From contig JADFXK010000007.1 in the NCBI GenBank assembly GCA_015233625.1, positions 1-32,267 of the forward strand: a stretch of DNA of 32,267 nucleotides. Reading direction: 5' to 3'. Position 1 is the first letter of the stretch, and every line of letters starts with the position of its first letter. Shown here one piece after another: positions 1 through 8,451 of the stretch. A program made the position numbers and the translations under genes. The notes under the pieces were generated by a model. It ran no database searches and was not told where the DNA came from. It saw only the letters and a list, made by a program, of their open reading frames with translations. This stretch comes from Deltaproteobacteria bacterium. GTDB lineage: Bacteria > Desulfobacterota > JADFXK01.

Positions 1-692
1 TTTTTCTCACCCACTACCTGGCCCTCGTACCGACGGCTTGTCTGGCCGCCATCGTGATGATCGCGGTCTACCACCTCATCGATTTTAAGCAGATCATTCG
101 GGCGTTCATTGTGAAGAAGACCGACGGCGTGGTTATCATGATAACTTTTCTGACCACACTGGGACTCGGAGTCCAGATGGGAATCCTGTTCGGAATCATC
201 TTTTCCTTCGGCTACATCATCTGGCAGGTGGCTCGGCCGCGGGTGTCCGTGATGGGGAGGCAGGAAGGAACCGCGGCCAGCTTCCACGATATCGCACTGG
301 GCCAGGCCGAAACCTGGCACGATCTACTCATTATTAAAGTAGACGGCCCGCTCTACTTTGCCAATGCCACCCTGGTCGAGAACTCGGTCATCAACCTGCT
401 GGCTGACTACCCGGAGGTTCGGACCATCATCATCAACGCCAGTGCGATCACGGACGTGGACAGCTCCGGGGACAAAGCCCTCTGGAACCTTCTCCGGATT
501 ATGATTCAAAAAGAGGTTCATTTTCTCATGGTTGCGGTAACCAAGCCGGTACTCGAAATAATGGACAGGTCGGGCTTCTACCAATTCCTTGGTCCCGAAA
601 ACTTCTATCACGCCCTTCCCGAGGCTGTGGCCGCAATGGGCCCAACTCCAACATTGGTGCCATCAAACGCGGTTTGCGGGGAACGTCCTTGA
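1..692 (+). CDS. SulP-family anion transporter, C-terminal part with STAS domain (5' truncated)
   Basis: The frame is open from base 3, so the gene begins before the window and only about 230 C-terminal residues are visible. They contain the last membrane segments of the SulP core, with hydrophobic stretches encoded at about 15-85 and 130-225, and then a cytoplasmic STAS domain at about 320-640. The STAS segment carries the DVDSSG loop (about 453-470), in the place where anti-sigma-antagonist-type STAS domains carry their conserved, often phosphorylated, Ser/Thr. SulP proteins are inner-membrane transporters or exchangers of sulfate, bicarbonate or other anions; the substrate cannot be read from this part. 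A GTG at 54 is internal and should not be taken as the start. No partner gene follows in the same operon. Confidence 0.9.
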   Translation, partial: FLTHYLALVPTACLAAIVMIAVYHLIDFKQIIRAFIVKKTDGVVIMITFLTTLGLGVQMGILFGIIFSFGYIIWQVARPRVSVMGRQEGTAASFHDIALGQAETWHDLLIIKVDGPLYFANATLVENSVINLLADYPEVRTIIINASAITDVDSSGDKALWNLLRIMIQKEVHFLMVAVTKPVLEIMDRSGFYQFLGPENFYHALPEAVAAMGPTPTLVPSNAVCGERP

Positions 693-720
693 ACGCCGGT
701 TAGCGTCTATCGAGCCGACG

Positions 721-745
721 CCACGGGTTTTGTCCAAGCCCGTGG
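721..745 (+). terminator. Hairpin downstream of the SulP gene
   Basis: A perfect 7-bp inverted repeat, CCACGGG/CCCGTGG, with an 11-nt loop lies 29 nt after the SulP stop codon. It is GC-rich but is followed by ATTCCTTC rather than a T-run, so it is at best a weak or factor-dependent terminator. Confidence 0.3.
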
Positions 746-794
746 ATTCCTTCGGCAGCCCGAATTGTTTCCGACGGATCTAGTGGAAACAACT

Positions 795-828
795 TAATTT
801 AGCGACATCGTGTCGCACCTCTAATTTA
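795..828. repeat. Short hairpin flanked by TAATTTA direct repeats
   Basis: GCGACA (802-807) and TGTCGC (811-816) form a perfect 6-bp stem with a 3-nt loop. Identical TAATTTA heptamers flank it at 795-801 and 822-828. A second small palindrome, CTGCC-GA-GGCAG, lies at 863-874. The position upstream of the carboxypeptidase gene allows an operator or leader hairpin, but no family is recognised. Confidence 0.3.
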
Positions 829-916
829 ACGGCCTTGGGGCAACACACGGCTCTGACCTTGTCTGCCGAGGCAGTTGCCGAGAATAGAGGTAACCCCAGG
901 ACAGGAAGTAATCTGA

Positions 917-1858
917 ATGAGAAAGTACGTAAAATTAGATCTGATGACCAGGATGCTGGCCAGGCGTTCGGCTTGGGGTATTATGTGGATCTTATCCTTC
1001 CTGCTGTCGGTCGTATCCTCCGATGCCGCGGCCACTCCTGCTCTGACCAAAACCTGTACCGATCTCTGCCGAGGCGTCCCCGGTCTGAAGCCGGCTGAAT
1101 GTCAAAAGAGCGGTCTGGAGCCGTCAGGAGCGTTCTCAACCAACGGTTTCCCTATTTTGATAAAAGAATATCCTCCAGTTCACTCTCGCAAACCTCAAGC
1201 GCGCATCCTGGTCATCGGCGGCACCCACGGCGACGAACCGGCCACGGTTATCACGGTCTTAAACTGGATGCAAAAACTTGATAAGTATCACTCCGGGGTT
1301 TTTCACTGGAAGGTCGTCCCTCTGCTCAATCCGGACGGTCTACTTAAAAAGAAGCCCACCCGGACAAATGCCAGGGGGGTGGACCTCAACCGAAATATGC
1401 CCAGTTCTTTGGGGGGCCGGGGGACGTATCAACGCTGGGCCGACAAAACCAACCGAGATACCCGTCAGTTCCCCGGTTTGAAGCCGGCCGGCGAACCTGA
1501 ATCCAAATGGCTGGTCAAACTTATTCAAGAGTTCCAGCCCCAGGCCATCATATCCGTCCATGCTCCCCTCAACGTGGTCGATTTCGATGGACCGGGTCAG
1601 GCTCCGACCCAATTGGGCCGGCTGCGATTGCGACGCTTAGGCAATTTTCCCGGCACGTTGGGTAACTATGCCGGCGAAGTACTGGGGGTGCCCGTGGTCA
1701 CCCTGGAACTGCCGTCAGATTCCATCCCGCCCTCCTCCGCAGAACTGACCGCCATCTGGACAGATCTGGTGAAATGGCTCAAGGCCGGCATCCCGGTCAG
1801 CCACCCCGATAGCGCTCCGGCCAAGAAAGTCACTTCTCAGGGAGTCGCGGCTGAATGA
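917..1858 (+). CDS. Exported M14-family zinc carboxypeptidase / murein peptide amidase-like protein
   Basis: This 313-residue protein has an N-terminal hydrophobic stretch (about residues 21-39, WGIMW...DAAA) that looks like a signal peptide, followed by a single M14 metallopeptidase domain. The zinc ligands and catalytic residues are visible: HGDE (H104, E107), the substrate-contact segment RGVDLNRN (153-160), the third zinc ligand in SVHA (H215) and the general-base glutamate in TLELP (E264). The compact domain and exported location resemble MpaA-type murein peptide amidases or D,L-carboxypeptidases that trim peptidoglycan peptides, but the substrate is inferred. The start is supported by AGGAAG at 903-908, 8 nt ahead of the ATG. 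It appears monocistronic, with 224 and 250 nt of noncoding DNA on its two sides. Confidence 0.85.
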   Translation: MRKYVKLDLMTRMLARRSAWGIMWILSFLLSVVSSDAAATPALTKTCTDLCRGVPGLKPAECQKSGLEPSGAFSTNGFPILIKEYPPVHSRKPQARILVIGGTHGDEPATVITVLNWMQKLDKYHSGVFHWKVVPLLNPDGLLKKKPTRTNARGVDLNRNMPSSLGGRGTYQRWADKTNRDTRQFPGLKPAGEPESKWLVKLIQEFQPQAIISVHAPLNVVDFDGPGQAPTQLGRLRLRRLGNFPGTLGNYAGEVLGVPVVTLELPSDSIPPSSAELTAIWTDLVKWLKAGIPVSHPDSAPAKKVTSQGVAAE

Positions 1859-2096
1859 TTTACCTGACGTGTTTGACGCGATCCCGATAAAAAAACTTCG
1901 GCCTCTATTCAGCAATCGAGATTTGTTGGCAAAAAATCCCCAATTCCATAAAATAGCCTTTACACCCGTCTTATCTTAAGGCAAACTATCTCTTTTAATC
2001 TGCCTCGGCCCGAGTCACCCTAGGTGCCTCAGGTAAGCTCTACGCACGGCAAATCTAGAGCCGACCAATATAGGACAACTTAACCAAATAAATCAA

Positions 2097-2109
2097 CGAG
2101 GTAACCTCG
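2097..2109 (+). promoter_or_regulatory. Small palindrome covering the ribosome binding site and start of the first glycosyltransferase
   Basis: CGAGG (2097-2101), TAA, CCTCG (2105-2109) is a perfect dyad. The GAGG half is the only Shine-Dalgarno-like sequence for the GTG start at 2109, and the other half ends on the first base of that codon. In RNA it could mask the site, although a 5-bp stem with a 3-nt loop is weak. An imperfect palindrome (GAGtCACC-cta-GGTGcCTC) also lies upstream at 2012-2030. Confidence 0.3.
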
Positions 2110-3182
2110 TGAGAATTGCTATTACCACTGAAATTACCGATGATCCCGAACCAACCGGATGCCAGTACTATGCCTCTCATTTAATCAACGAATTGCTTAA
2201 GCGTGACGATCTGGACATCACCCTGATCGGCTCGGACAGATTCCGGCGGGAATTGTTTCCCGATAACGCCAAAAGTTATATCCATAAACCGTTCCGCATA
2301 ATGAATACGGCTTTCTTTTCGTCGTTGATAAACCCGCCGCGCTGGCTTAATGAGTTCGATATCATTCACTGTCCGGTTCCCATCGCCCCGTTTTTCTTTA
2401 AACCGAACGCCCAAGTGGTAATGTCGATTCACGACTTGATTCCCAATCTGTTCCCTCAATACAATACGGTCAGAAGGAATATCTACTTTAAATACTTACT
2501 GAAGCACAGATTACAAAGAGTTGATAAGTTGATCTCAGTCAGTGATAATACCAAGCAGGACTTGATCCGACTGTTCAATATCCCGTCGGAACGAATCGTG
2601 ACCGTCTATGAGGGTGTCGATGAACAATTTCAACCGACGGATAAATCAAAAGAAGACTTCATTCTGGCGGTGAGTACCCTTGAGCCGCGCAAAAACCTCA
2701 AGGAAATTATCAATAGTTACATCAGACTCAAAAAGCAGTCCCATATTTCAGCGAAACTTCTGCTGGTCGGCCGATGCGGCTGGTATTATCATGACATCTT
2801 AAAAGTACCGACCGAATATCGGGACGACATTAAATTTTTGGGCTATGTACCCCGGGACAGGTTGGTGGAGCTTTATCAGACAGCTCTCTTCTTTGTCTTT
2901 CCGTCCTTTTACGAAGGGTTCGGGTTGCCGGTCCTGGAGGCCATGGCCTGCGGCTGCCCGGTCATAACCAGTAACCAGTCGAGCCTCCCCGAAGTAGGTG
3001 GTCAGGCCTGCCATTATGTTGATCCATACAAGCCAGTGGAGATGGACCAAGCCATTCACCTTCTGCTAACGGATGAGACTTACCGGACCGACTTGGCCGC
3101 CAAGGGACTGCTCCAGGCCCAAAAATTTACCTGGAAAAAATGTGCCGAAGAGACTCTGGCCGTCTACCAATCGATGTGTTGA
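2109..3182 (+). CDS. Glycosyltransferase family 4 (GT-B fold)
   Basis: The 357-residue protein has the two-domain GT-B layout of retaining GT4 enzymes. The N-terminal acceptor half contains the SIHDL segment (106-110). The C-terminal nucleotide-sugar half begins near residue 184 with AVSTLEPRKN (187-196) and carries the E-x7-E motif in YEGFGLPVLEAM (E269, E277). Such enzymes act at the cytoplasmic face of the inner membrane, adding mannose, glucose or similar sugars to a lipid-linked glycan. It opens a plus-strand block with another GT4 and a GDP-mannose synthesis gene, so mannosyl transfer for an exopolysaccharide or O-antigen is a reasonable inference. The start is a GTG, whose only ribosome binding site is the GAGG inside the adjoining palindrome. 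Confidence 0.88.
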   Translation: MRIAITTEITDDPEPTGCQYYASHLINELLKRDDLDITLIGSDRFRRELFPDNAKSYIHKPFRIMNTAFFSSLINPPRWLNEFDIIHCPVPIAPFFFKPNAQVVMSIHDLIPNLFPQYNTVRRNIYFKYLLKHRLQRVDKLISVSDNTKQDLIRLFNIPSERIVTVYEGVDEQFQPTDKSKEDFILAVSTLEPRKNLKEIINSYIRLKKQSHISAKLLLVGRCGWYYHDILKVPTEYRDDIKFLGYVPRDRLVELYQTALFFVFPSFYEGFGLPVLEAMACGCPVITSNQSSLPEVGGQACHYVDPYKPVEMDQAIHLLLTDETYRTDLAAKGLLQAQKFTWKKCAEETLAVYQSMC

Positions 3183-3251
3183 AGGCAGCTCGTCCCAGAT
3201 GCCGAATATGAATCCCGGCGCCGGTAATCCGGCCGGGTTAATCAACTCTAA

Positions 3252-4418
3252 TTGAAAACGAGCTTGATCTTGTCTTCCCGCCCCAGAGTTCTGGTCATAA
3301 ACAAATTTTATCCACCCTGGATAGGTGGCATTGAAAAGGCCGCCGCCGTAACGGTGGAGTCCTTATGGCACGACATTGACTTCCGCGTGTTGGTCTGCTC
3401 CCCTGATGGCCATGGTTCTTCCCAGGTGCTGCATGGGGCCACGGTGCTGCGCGCCCCATCCGTCGGCGTCTTTTGGTCTATGCCGGTGTCATTCCGGTTC
3501 ATGGCTCTTTACCAAAAACTTGTCCGGGATTGCGACCTGGTCCATTTCCATGAGCCATTTCCGATGGGGACCTGGGTGGGCTGGCGCTACGGTTTTCCCC
3601 GGGGAGTGTTGACCTATCATAGCGACATCCACCGGCAACGAATACTCAAGATAGCCTATCAGCCTATTTTTAATCGTTTCCTACACAAAATTGATTTGAT
3701 CATGCCGACGTCGGCCCGGCTGGCCGCACATTCGAGGTCGCTGGCTCCATTTGGTCATAAACTCCGTCCAGTCCCGCTGGGGATTGAGGATCAGGCCGGT
3801 CCGGTTACTCCGGCTCAACAGGATCAGATTCAGGCCATCCGGGAGTCGGCTCAAGGTCGAACCGTATTCTTCAATGTGGGCAGAATGGTTTCCTACAAAG
3901 GGCTGGATGTCCTGTTAGATGCGATGCGATATTGCCCCTTTGCCATCTTATACCTGGTCGGCGATGGACCGGAAAGACCGAGCCTGGAACGTTTGTGCCA
4001 AAAGTTGGGACTTACCGAACAGGTACGTTTTTGCGGCGTGGTCTCGGACATGGACTTGCCGGGATATTTCCGCGCCGCGGATGTATTTGCCCTACCCTCC
4101 AATTCGCCAGCCGAGGCCTTTGGGCTAACCCAACTGGAGGCCATGTCTTACGGGTTGCCGGTGATCAATACCGATCTCTTTACCGGCGTGCCGGACGTCA
4201 GCCTGCATGGCCAAACCGGGCTCACGGTGCCGGTTAATAACGCCCAAGCCTTTGCCGCGGCTATGACGATTTTATCCGAAGACGCCGGTCTCCGGGAGAC
4301 ATTTGGAAAAAATGCCAGGGAACGCTTCGAACGCCTGTTCACTCTTGAAATCACGGCCAAAGAAACACTCAAGGTATATCAGGAAGCGCTAACGAAGAAC
4401 CGGCGACGGGAACTTTGA
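3252..4418 (+). CDS. Glycosyltransferase family 4, second copy in the cluster
   Basis: This 388-residue GT-B protein shows the GT4 signatures: the N-terminal glycine loop WIGGIEKA (23-30), TYHSDIH (121-127) in the acceptor half, VGRMVSYKGLDVLL (209-222) opening the donor half, the LVGDGPE turn (235-241) and the E-x7-E pair in PAEAFGLTQLEAM (E288, E296). It is distantly related to the GT4 just upstream but clearly not a recent duplicate. The annotated start is a TTG with no good ribosome binding site, and another in-frame TTG at 3264 is possible, so the N-terminus is uncertain by a few residues. Its stop codon overlaps a potential TTG start of the next gene, and the two are probably translated together in a surface-polysaccharide operon. 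Confidence 0.88.
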   Translation: MKTSLILSSRPRVLVINKFYPPWIGGIEKAAAVTVESLWHDIDFRVLVCSPDGHGSSQVLHGATVLRAPSVGVFWSMPVSFRFMALYQKLVRDCDLVHFHEPFPMGTWVGWRYGFPRGVLTYHSDIHRQRILKIAYQPIFNRFLHKIDLIMPTSARLAAHSRSLAPFGHKLRPVPLGIEDQAGPVTPAQQDQIQAIRESAQGRTVFFNVGRMVSYKGLDVLLDAMRYCPFAILYLVGDGPERPSLERLCQKLGLTEQVRFCGVVSDMDLPGYFRAADVFALPSNSPAEAFGLTQLEAMSYGLPVINTDLFTGVPDVSLHGQTGLTVPVNNAQAFAAAMTILSEDAGLRETFGKNARERFERLFTLEITAKETLKVYQEALTKNRRREL

Positions 4419-4435
4419 CATCTATGAGGTCGAGC

Positions 4436-5533
4436 ATGAACCAAAATGATAGACAAAACTCAGATAACGCACCGGTGTTTGTAATCATGGCCGGCGGGTT
4501 CGGGACCAGGTTCTGGCCCTTAAGCACCAAGGAAAACCCTAAGCAGTTTCTTGATCTGTTTGGGCACCGTTCCTTATTACAACAGTGTTTTGACCGAATT
4601 TCCGGATTGACTTCACCGGATCGGGTGCTGGTCTTGACTAATCAATCGCTCACACATCTGGTGAGGAAACATCTCCCGGAATTGCCAGAGGACAACATTA
4701 TTGGCGAACCTGCCCGACGGGACACGGCCGCGGCTGTGGCCCTGGCCGCGTTCATCTGCCGGGCCCGTTACGGACAAGTCACCATGGCCGTGTTGGCGGC
4801 GGACCACTTGATAGAACCGCGGGGTGTCTTTACTAAGACCCTACTCTCGGCGATGCAGGCCGCCGACGCCGGGGAAAAACTCTATACTTTCGGTATCTCG
4901 CCAACTTATCCGGCCACTGGTTACGGTTACTTGGAATTAGGTGAATGTCTCGATGACGATCATGGAATCAAACATTTTAAGTTGATCAGCTTTAAGGAAA
5001 AGCCGGACTTCGAGACTGCCCGAAACTACCTGGAATCCGGCCGATACAGATGGAACAGCGGCATGTTCGTGTGGCGAACCGATACGATTATCAATGAATT
5101 CAAACAACATCTGCCTGAGCACTACGATGCCTTTAGTGAGCTTATACCTGCTTACCGCACTCCCGCCTGGGAAGAGAGACTCCGGGCCACCTTTGAGGCC
5201 CTGAAGCCTATTTCCATCGATTTCGGCGTAATGGAAAGAGCTCAGCACGTATCCTGCGTCTCATGTTCGTTTAACTGGAGTGATGTTGGCGGTTGGCCGG
5301 CTTTGGATGGGCTGCTCGACCAGTGTGCGGAAGGCAATTCCGCCCGAGGACAACTGGTCACTCATCAGGCCGAGGGGAATCTGGTCTATGCCCAAGACGA
5401 ATCCGAGCAGGTAGCCTTGATCGGGGTGTCCAACCTGATCGTGGTCAGGGCCGGGAAGCAGACTCTAATAGTGCCTAAAGACCGGGCGGAAGAAATTAAA
5501 CACCTGGTGGCTAAATTTCAGGACGTTAATTAA
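4436..5533 (+). CDS. manC: Mannose-1-phosphate guanylyltransferase (GDP-mannose synthesis)
   Basis: This is a nucleotidyltransferase of about 365 residues with the signature MAGGFGTRFWPLS (18-30) followed by NPKQFL, then AADHLI, NSGMFVW, IDFGVME and FNWSDVGGW, which together are characteristic of GTP:mannose-1-phosphate guanylyltransferases. It joins GTP and mannose-1-phosphate to give GDP-mannose, the likely donor for the neighbouring GT4 enzymes. It lacks the C-terminal cupin-type isomerase domain of the long bifunctional ManC/AlgA proteins, so it should be monofunctional. I chose ATG 4436 because GAGG (4426-4429) sits 6 nt upstream; in-frame TTG 4415 and ATG 4424 would add a few residues and overlap the previous stop. 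A 256-nt gap with a strong palindrome follows, so transcription may end or be adjusted there. Confidence 0.9.
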   Translation: MNQNDRQNSDNAPVFVIMAGGFGTRFWPLSTKENPKQFLDLFGHRSLLQQCFDRISGLTSPDRVLVLTNQSLTHLVRKHLPELPEDNIIGEPARRDTAAAVALAAFICRARYGQVTMAVLAADHLIEPRGVFTKTLLSAMQAADAGEKLYTFGISPTYPATGYGYLELGECLDDDHGIKHFKLISFKEKPDFETARNYLESGRYRWNSGMFVWRTDTIINEFKQHLPEHYDAFSELIPAYRTPAWEERLRATFEALKPISIDFGVMERAQHVSCVSCSFNWSDVGGWPALDGLLDQCAEGNSARGQLVTHQAEGNLVYAQDESEQVALIGVSNLIVVRAGKQTLIVPKDRAEEIKHLVAKFQDVN

Positions 5534-5624
5534 AAGCCGCCGGCCATCCGCTACGAACAATATATACCTCAAGCGGTCATATTTGTCCCTTATGAATCAG
5601 GAACAATGAATAACTTGACTTCTT

Positions 5625-5658
5625 GTGGCTTCGCCACCCAGACAACAAGTTGTCTGGG
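5625..5658. repeat. Tight 10-bp palindrome with an overlapping second hairpin
   Basis: CCCAGACAAC (5637-5646) and GTTGTCTGGG (5649-5658) are perfect inverted repeats separated by only AA. Immediately to the left GTGGC-TTC-GCCAC (5625-5637) forms a competing hairpin that shares one base. No T-run follows on the plus strand, so this is not a classical terminator. It lies in the 5534-5789 gap between the guanylyltransferase and radical SAM genes and looks like a dispersed palindromic element, although no second copy is present in this window. Confidence 0.5.
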
Positions 5659-5789
5659 CCACCCTCCTTTAATCCTGGGGCCACAGGGTGATATACAACG
5701 GATCGTCTACACCGCGAAGCAGGAAGAAGTAAGGCAAAAGAACGCCAATTATGCCGGTTCAAAGAATACTACCTCAGGACGAGTTGACC

Positions 5790-7121
5790 ATGACCCCGCC
5801 GGGTAAGCGTATCCTATTAATTAATCCCTGGATTTATGATTTTGCCGCGTTTGATATGTGGGCCAAACCATTGGGGTTGCTTCTTTTAGGCGGTGAATTG
5901 ATGCGGCGGGGTTACCAGGTCCGGTTGGTGGACTGCCTGGACGCCCCGGCCACTAGACGGCGGTTTGGCACCGGAAAATTCAAGAAGACCGATATTCCCG
6001 TACCCAGCACGTTATATGGCATTAAGAGACACTTTGGCCGCTATGGCTTGTCATCGCAAGAGGTTATAGGCAAACTGGCTCAATCACCACGTCCGGCGGC
6101 CATTTTGGTCACCTCGCTCATGACCTACTGGTATCCAGGGGTGGTGGAGGCTATCCGGTTAGCCAGGGTGGTACATCCCGGCGTGCCCATCATTCTGGGC
6201 GGGATTTATGCCCAGATCTGCCCGGAACACGCCCGGGAGGTCTGCGGGGCGGATGTGGTCTTTGCCGGAAATGATCTGGCCGCGGCCACCCAACTGGTAG
6301 CTGAGGTGACCGGCGGCGGGATGGAGACTGAGCATTCTGAAGACTCATCCATCGGCCCCTTTCCGGCCTGGCGGCTGATCTCCCAACCGTCATATTTGGT
6401 GACGGCCACCTCATTTGGTTGTCCGTTCAGTTGTCCCTACTGTGCCTCAAAAATACTCAACCGGACATTTTGGCAACGGGACGTGGACGTGGTCCTGGCC
6501 GAGATTCTCCTATGGCATAAAATCAGCGGATGCCGGGATATTGCCTTTTATGACGACGCCCTGCTGGTCAATGCGCCAGATCACATTATCCCGATTTTGG
6601 AAGGGCTGGTGGCCACCGGAATAGACTTTCGGCTGCATTGCCCAAATGGTTTACATGTATCCCTCTTCACGGAAGACCTGGCGGCGCTTCTGTTTCGGGC
6701 CGGTCTGACCACCATCCGATTAGGCCTGGAAACAACCTCTGCGACCTCACCAGCCGCGTTGGGGGCGAAGACGTCTTTTGAAGATTTCAAACGGGTCATC
6801 AGAATGCTTCGGCAAACCGGATTCCAATCCCATAATTTGGGGGCGTATCTGTTGGTTGGACTACCAGGACAAAGTGCCGCAGAAGTGGAAGACTCCCTGC
6901 TTCAGGTCATGGAGACCGGAGCCAGACCCTACCTGGCTGAATACTCTCCGTTACCCAAGACGGCATTATGGCCTCAGGCGGTCGCGGCGGCTAAGTTTGA
7001 TCTAGCCGAAGAGCCTCTTTATCATAATAACACTCTCCTGCCCTGCTCCAGCCCTGATCTGACCCATGAATTCCTGTCCAGGATGCGGAAGAACGTGGCA
7101 GATCAATTTCATGGCCGATGA
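5790..7121 (+). CDS. Radical SAM protein with N-terminal B12-binding-like domain
   Basis: The protein is about 443 residues long. Its N-terminal part, with a cluster of hydrophobic strands (ILLINPW, LLLLGGELMRRGYQV, ILGGIYAQICPEH), fits a cobalamin-binding Rossmann-like domain, as in class B radical SAM enzymes. The canonical CPFSCPYC motif (C211, C215, C218) follows and would bind the [4Fe-4S] cluster that cleaves SAM. Later segments (IRLGLETTS, GAYLLVGLPGQS) match the radical SAM barrel. The reaction is unknown; methylation or rearrangement of an unactivated carbon is typical of the class. I prefer ATG 5790 (AGGA at 5776-5779) over ATG 5751, which has no adequate ribosome binding site. Its stop lies within the ATGA that provides a possible start for the next gene. 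Confidence 0.85.
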   Translation: MTPPGKRILLINPWIYDFAAFDMWAKPLGLLLLGGELMRRGYQVRLVDCLDAPATRRRFGTGKFKKTDIPVPSTLYGIKRHFGRYGLSSQEVIGKLAQSPRPAAILVTSLMTYWYPGVVEAIRLARVVHPGVPIILGGIYAQICPEHAREVCGADVVFAGNDLAAATQLVAEVTGGGMETEHSEDSSIGPFPAWRLISQPSYLVTATSFGCPFSCPYCASKILNRTFWQRDVDVVLAEILLWHKISGCRDIAFYDDALLVNAPDHIIPILEGLVATGIDFRLHCPNGLHVSLFTEDLAALLFRAGLTTIRLGLETTSATSPAALGAKTSFEDFKRVIRMLRQTGFQSHNLGAYLLVGLPGQSAAEVEDSLLQVMETGARPYLAEYSPLPKTALWPQAVAAAKFDLAEEPLYHNNTLLPCSSPDLTHEFLSRMRKNVADQFHGR

Positions 7122-7237
7122 GTCACCGGCTTCCAACCGGCTCTGCCGATCGGATGAATAGAGCCCGCCAGTGGCCCGATCGGACCGGCGACTCAGCAGG
7201 AAAAAAACTCATTTTGTCTTTAAAAGATAGGATAATC

Positions 7238-8329
7238 ATGGGCACGGCCACACGGGGAAGAGGGAATGCCGACCGGAAAAAATCTCTGATCAACATCCGT
7301 GCGATTCCTCTGTTGCATGACTTTTGGGGCAAAAATTTCAAACGATATCTAAATTCCGAGGGGCTGAAGCGAACCCTTAAGATGGCGTTATCCCATCCCC
7401 AAAGTGAGTTGATCACCAGCTTATCTGAACTCAGAGGCGGTCCGTTTCCCCCGGAGGGTCTGCATCAAGTCAACGTCAGTTTGTTTCAAGAGGGAGATTT
7501 TCAGTATGTGTTTAAGGTTACCGTCCGGACCTGTGATGGGGCGGAAACCCTACTGGCCATGATCGTGGCCAAAGACACTGGGCACCTGAGCCAGTTGGCC
7601 CGGTCGGAACATGGTAATCTGAAGTATCTTTATCAGCGCCGCCCCGAATATCTGGTCAGGCCGTTGTCCGGTGGGGAGTTGCCGGTATCGCCTCAACAGG
7701 GTGGGCTAACCAGACCGGTTTATTACTATTTCACTTGCTGGCTCAGCCGATTTCATGAACTGGGCGTGAATCGGCAAATGAATTTCTATATAAACGAGAT
7801 CCCTTATCACCATTTTGATCGCCAAACATCTGACTTCATCAAAGTTCAGATCCTCAAGATTTTATTTAGCTGTTATGATCCCGTGTCCCAACGGGCGATT
7901 GAACCGGCCAAAATTGGGGCCGGAGACTTCGTGATCACCCGTCCGGAAGCGGGTAAGCCTATCCGTCTTCGGTTGATTGCTTGTCGTCGAATCTCAGCCA
8001 AGGTCACCCTGGAAAAGTGTCTTAGCCTGTATCTGGGTTATCACGGCGATTGGGGAGACAAAATTTTTACCTACATCCCCAGCAATCCCATGTTATTAAC
8101 CCAAGCCATTAATGACGGTTTGATTGTCCCGCATCATTTGCCGCTCGAAGACGTCATAAAGGCCCTGACCAGGTACCGTGACAAATTGACCAGGGAAAGA
8201 GAATGGTCAGACGCCTGGAGTCCGTTGCCGGTCATCAGGCAATTGCTGAAACCAAACGCCTTCCCGGCCAGGATGAAAAAAGCCCAACACCAGGGATTTG
8301 GAGAAAAAGCCGAAGACCTTGAGGGTTAA
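7238..8329 (+). CDS. Unrecognised protein, possible degenerate protein-kinase-like fold
   Basis: I do not recognise this protein of about 363 residues, which has no signal peptide or membrane segment. Its middle resembles the N-lobe of kinase-like proteins: a strand-rich stretch, LLAMIVAKD where a beta-3 lysine would sit, a helix with SEHGNLKYL, and a later KIGAGDFVIT where a catalytic or metal-binding loop might be. No HRD- or HGD-type catalytic loop and no clear DFG are present, so if the fold is right it may be a pseudokinase. ATG 7238 has AGGA (7229-7232) 5 nt upstream. An alternative ATG at 7118 overlaps the radical SAM stop (ATGA) and would add 40 low-complexity residues, but has no ribosome binding site. 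Either way it follows the radical SAM gene directly, and a partner role is inferred from position only. Confidence 0.75.
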   Translation: MGTATRGRGNADRKKSLINIRAIPLLHDFWGKNFKRYLNSEGLKRTLKMALSHPQSELITSLSELRGGPFPPEGLHQVNVSLFQEGDFQYVFKVTVRTCDGAETLLAMIVAKDTGHLSQLARSEHGNLKYLYQRRPEYLVRPLSGGELPVSPQQGGLTRPVYYYFTCWLSRFHELGVNRQMNFYINEIPYHHFDRQTSDFIKVQILKILFSCYDPVSQRAIEPAKIGAGDFVITRPEAGKPIRLRLIACRRISAKVTLEKCLSLYLGYHGDWGDKIFTYIPSNPMLLTQAINDGLIVPHHLPLEDVIKALTRYRDKLTREREWSDAWSPLPVIRQLLKPNAFPARMKKAQHQGFGEKAEDLEG

Positions 8330-8451
8330 AAAAACCTGGCCAGTTATTGCAGCAGGCGCAATGCTTGAAAAATCACTGCAGCCTCCGCGGTCTTGACCAC
8401 AGAAAAGACGGGCTGTTACCCTGGGCCGTTCCTTTTGCGGCAAGTGCGGCA

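Noticed and set aside
844-1083. Repeated words gctctgacc and tctgccgaggc before and inside the carboxypeptidase gene
   Set aside because: The two occurrences have different spacing and no alignment between them, so a true duplication is not supported.
5606-5806. Plus-strand frame of 66 codons between the guanylyltransferase and radical SAM genes
   Set aside because: Its first half is the palindromic element and its end overlaps the radical SAM start; no ribosome binding site or family resemblance.
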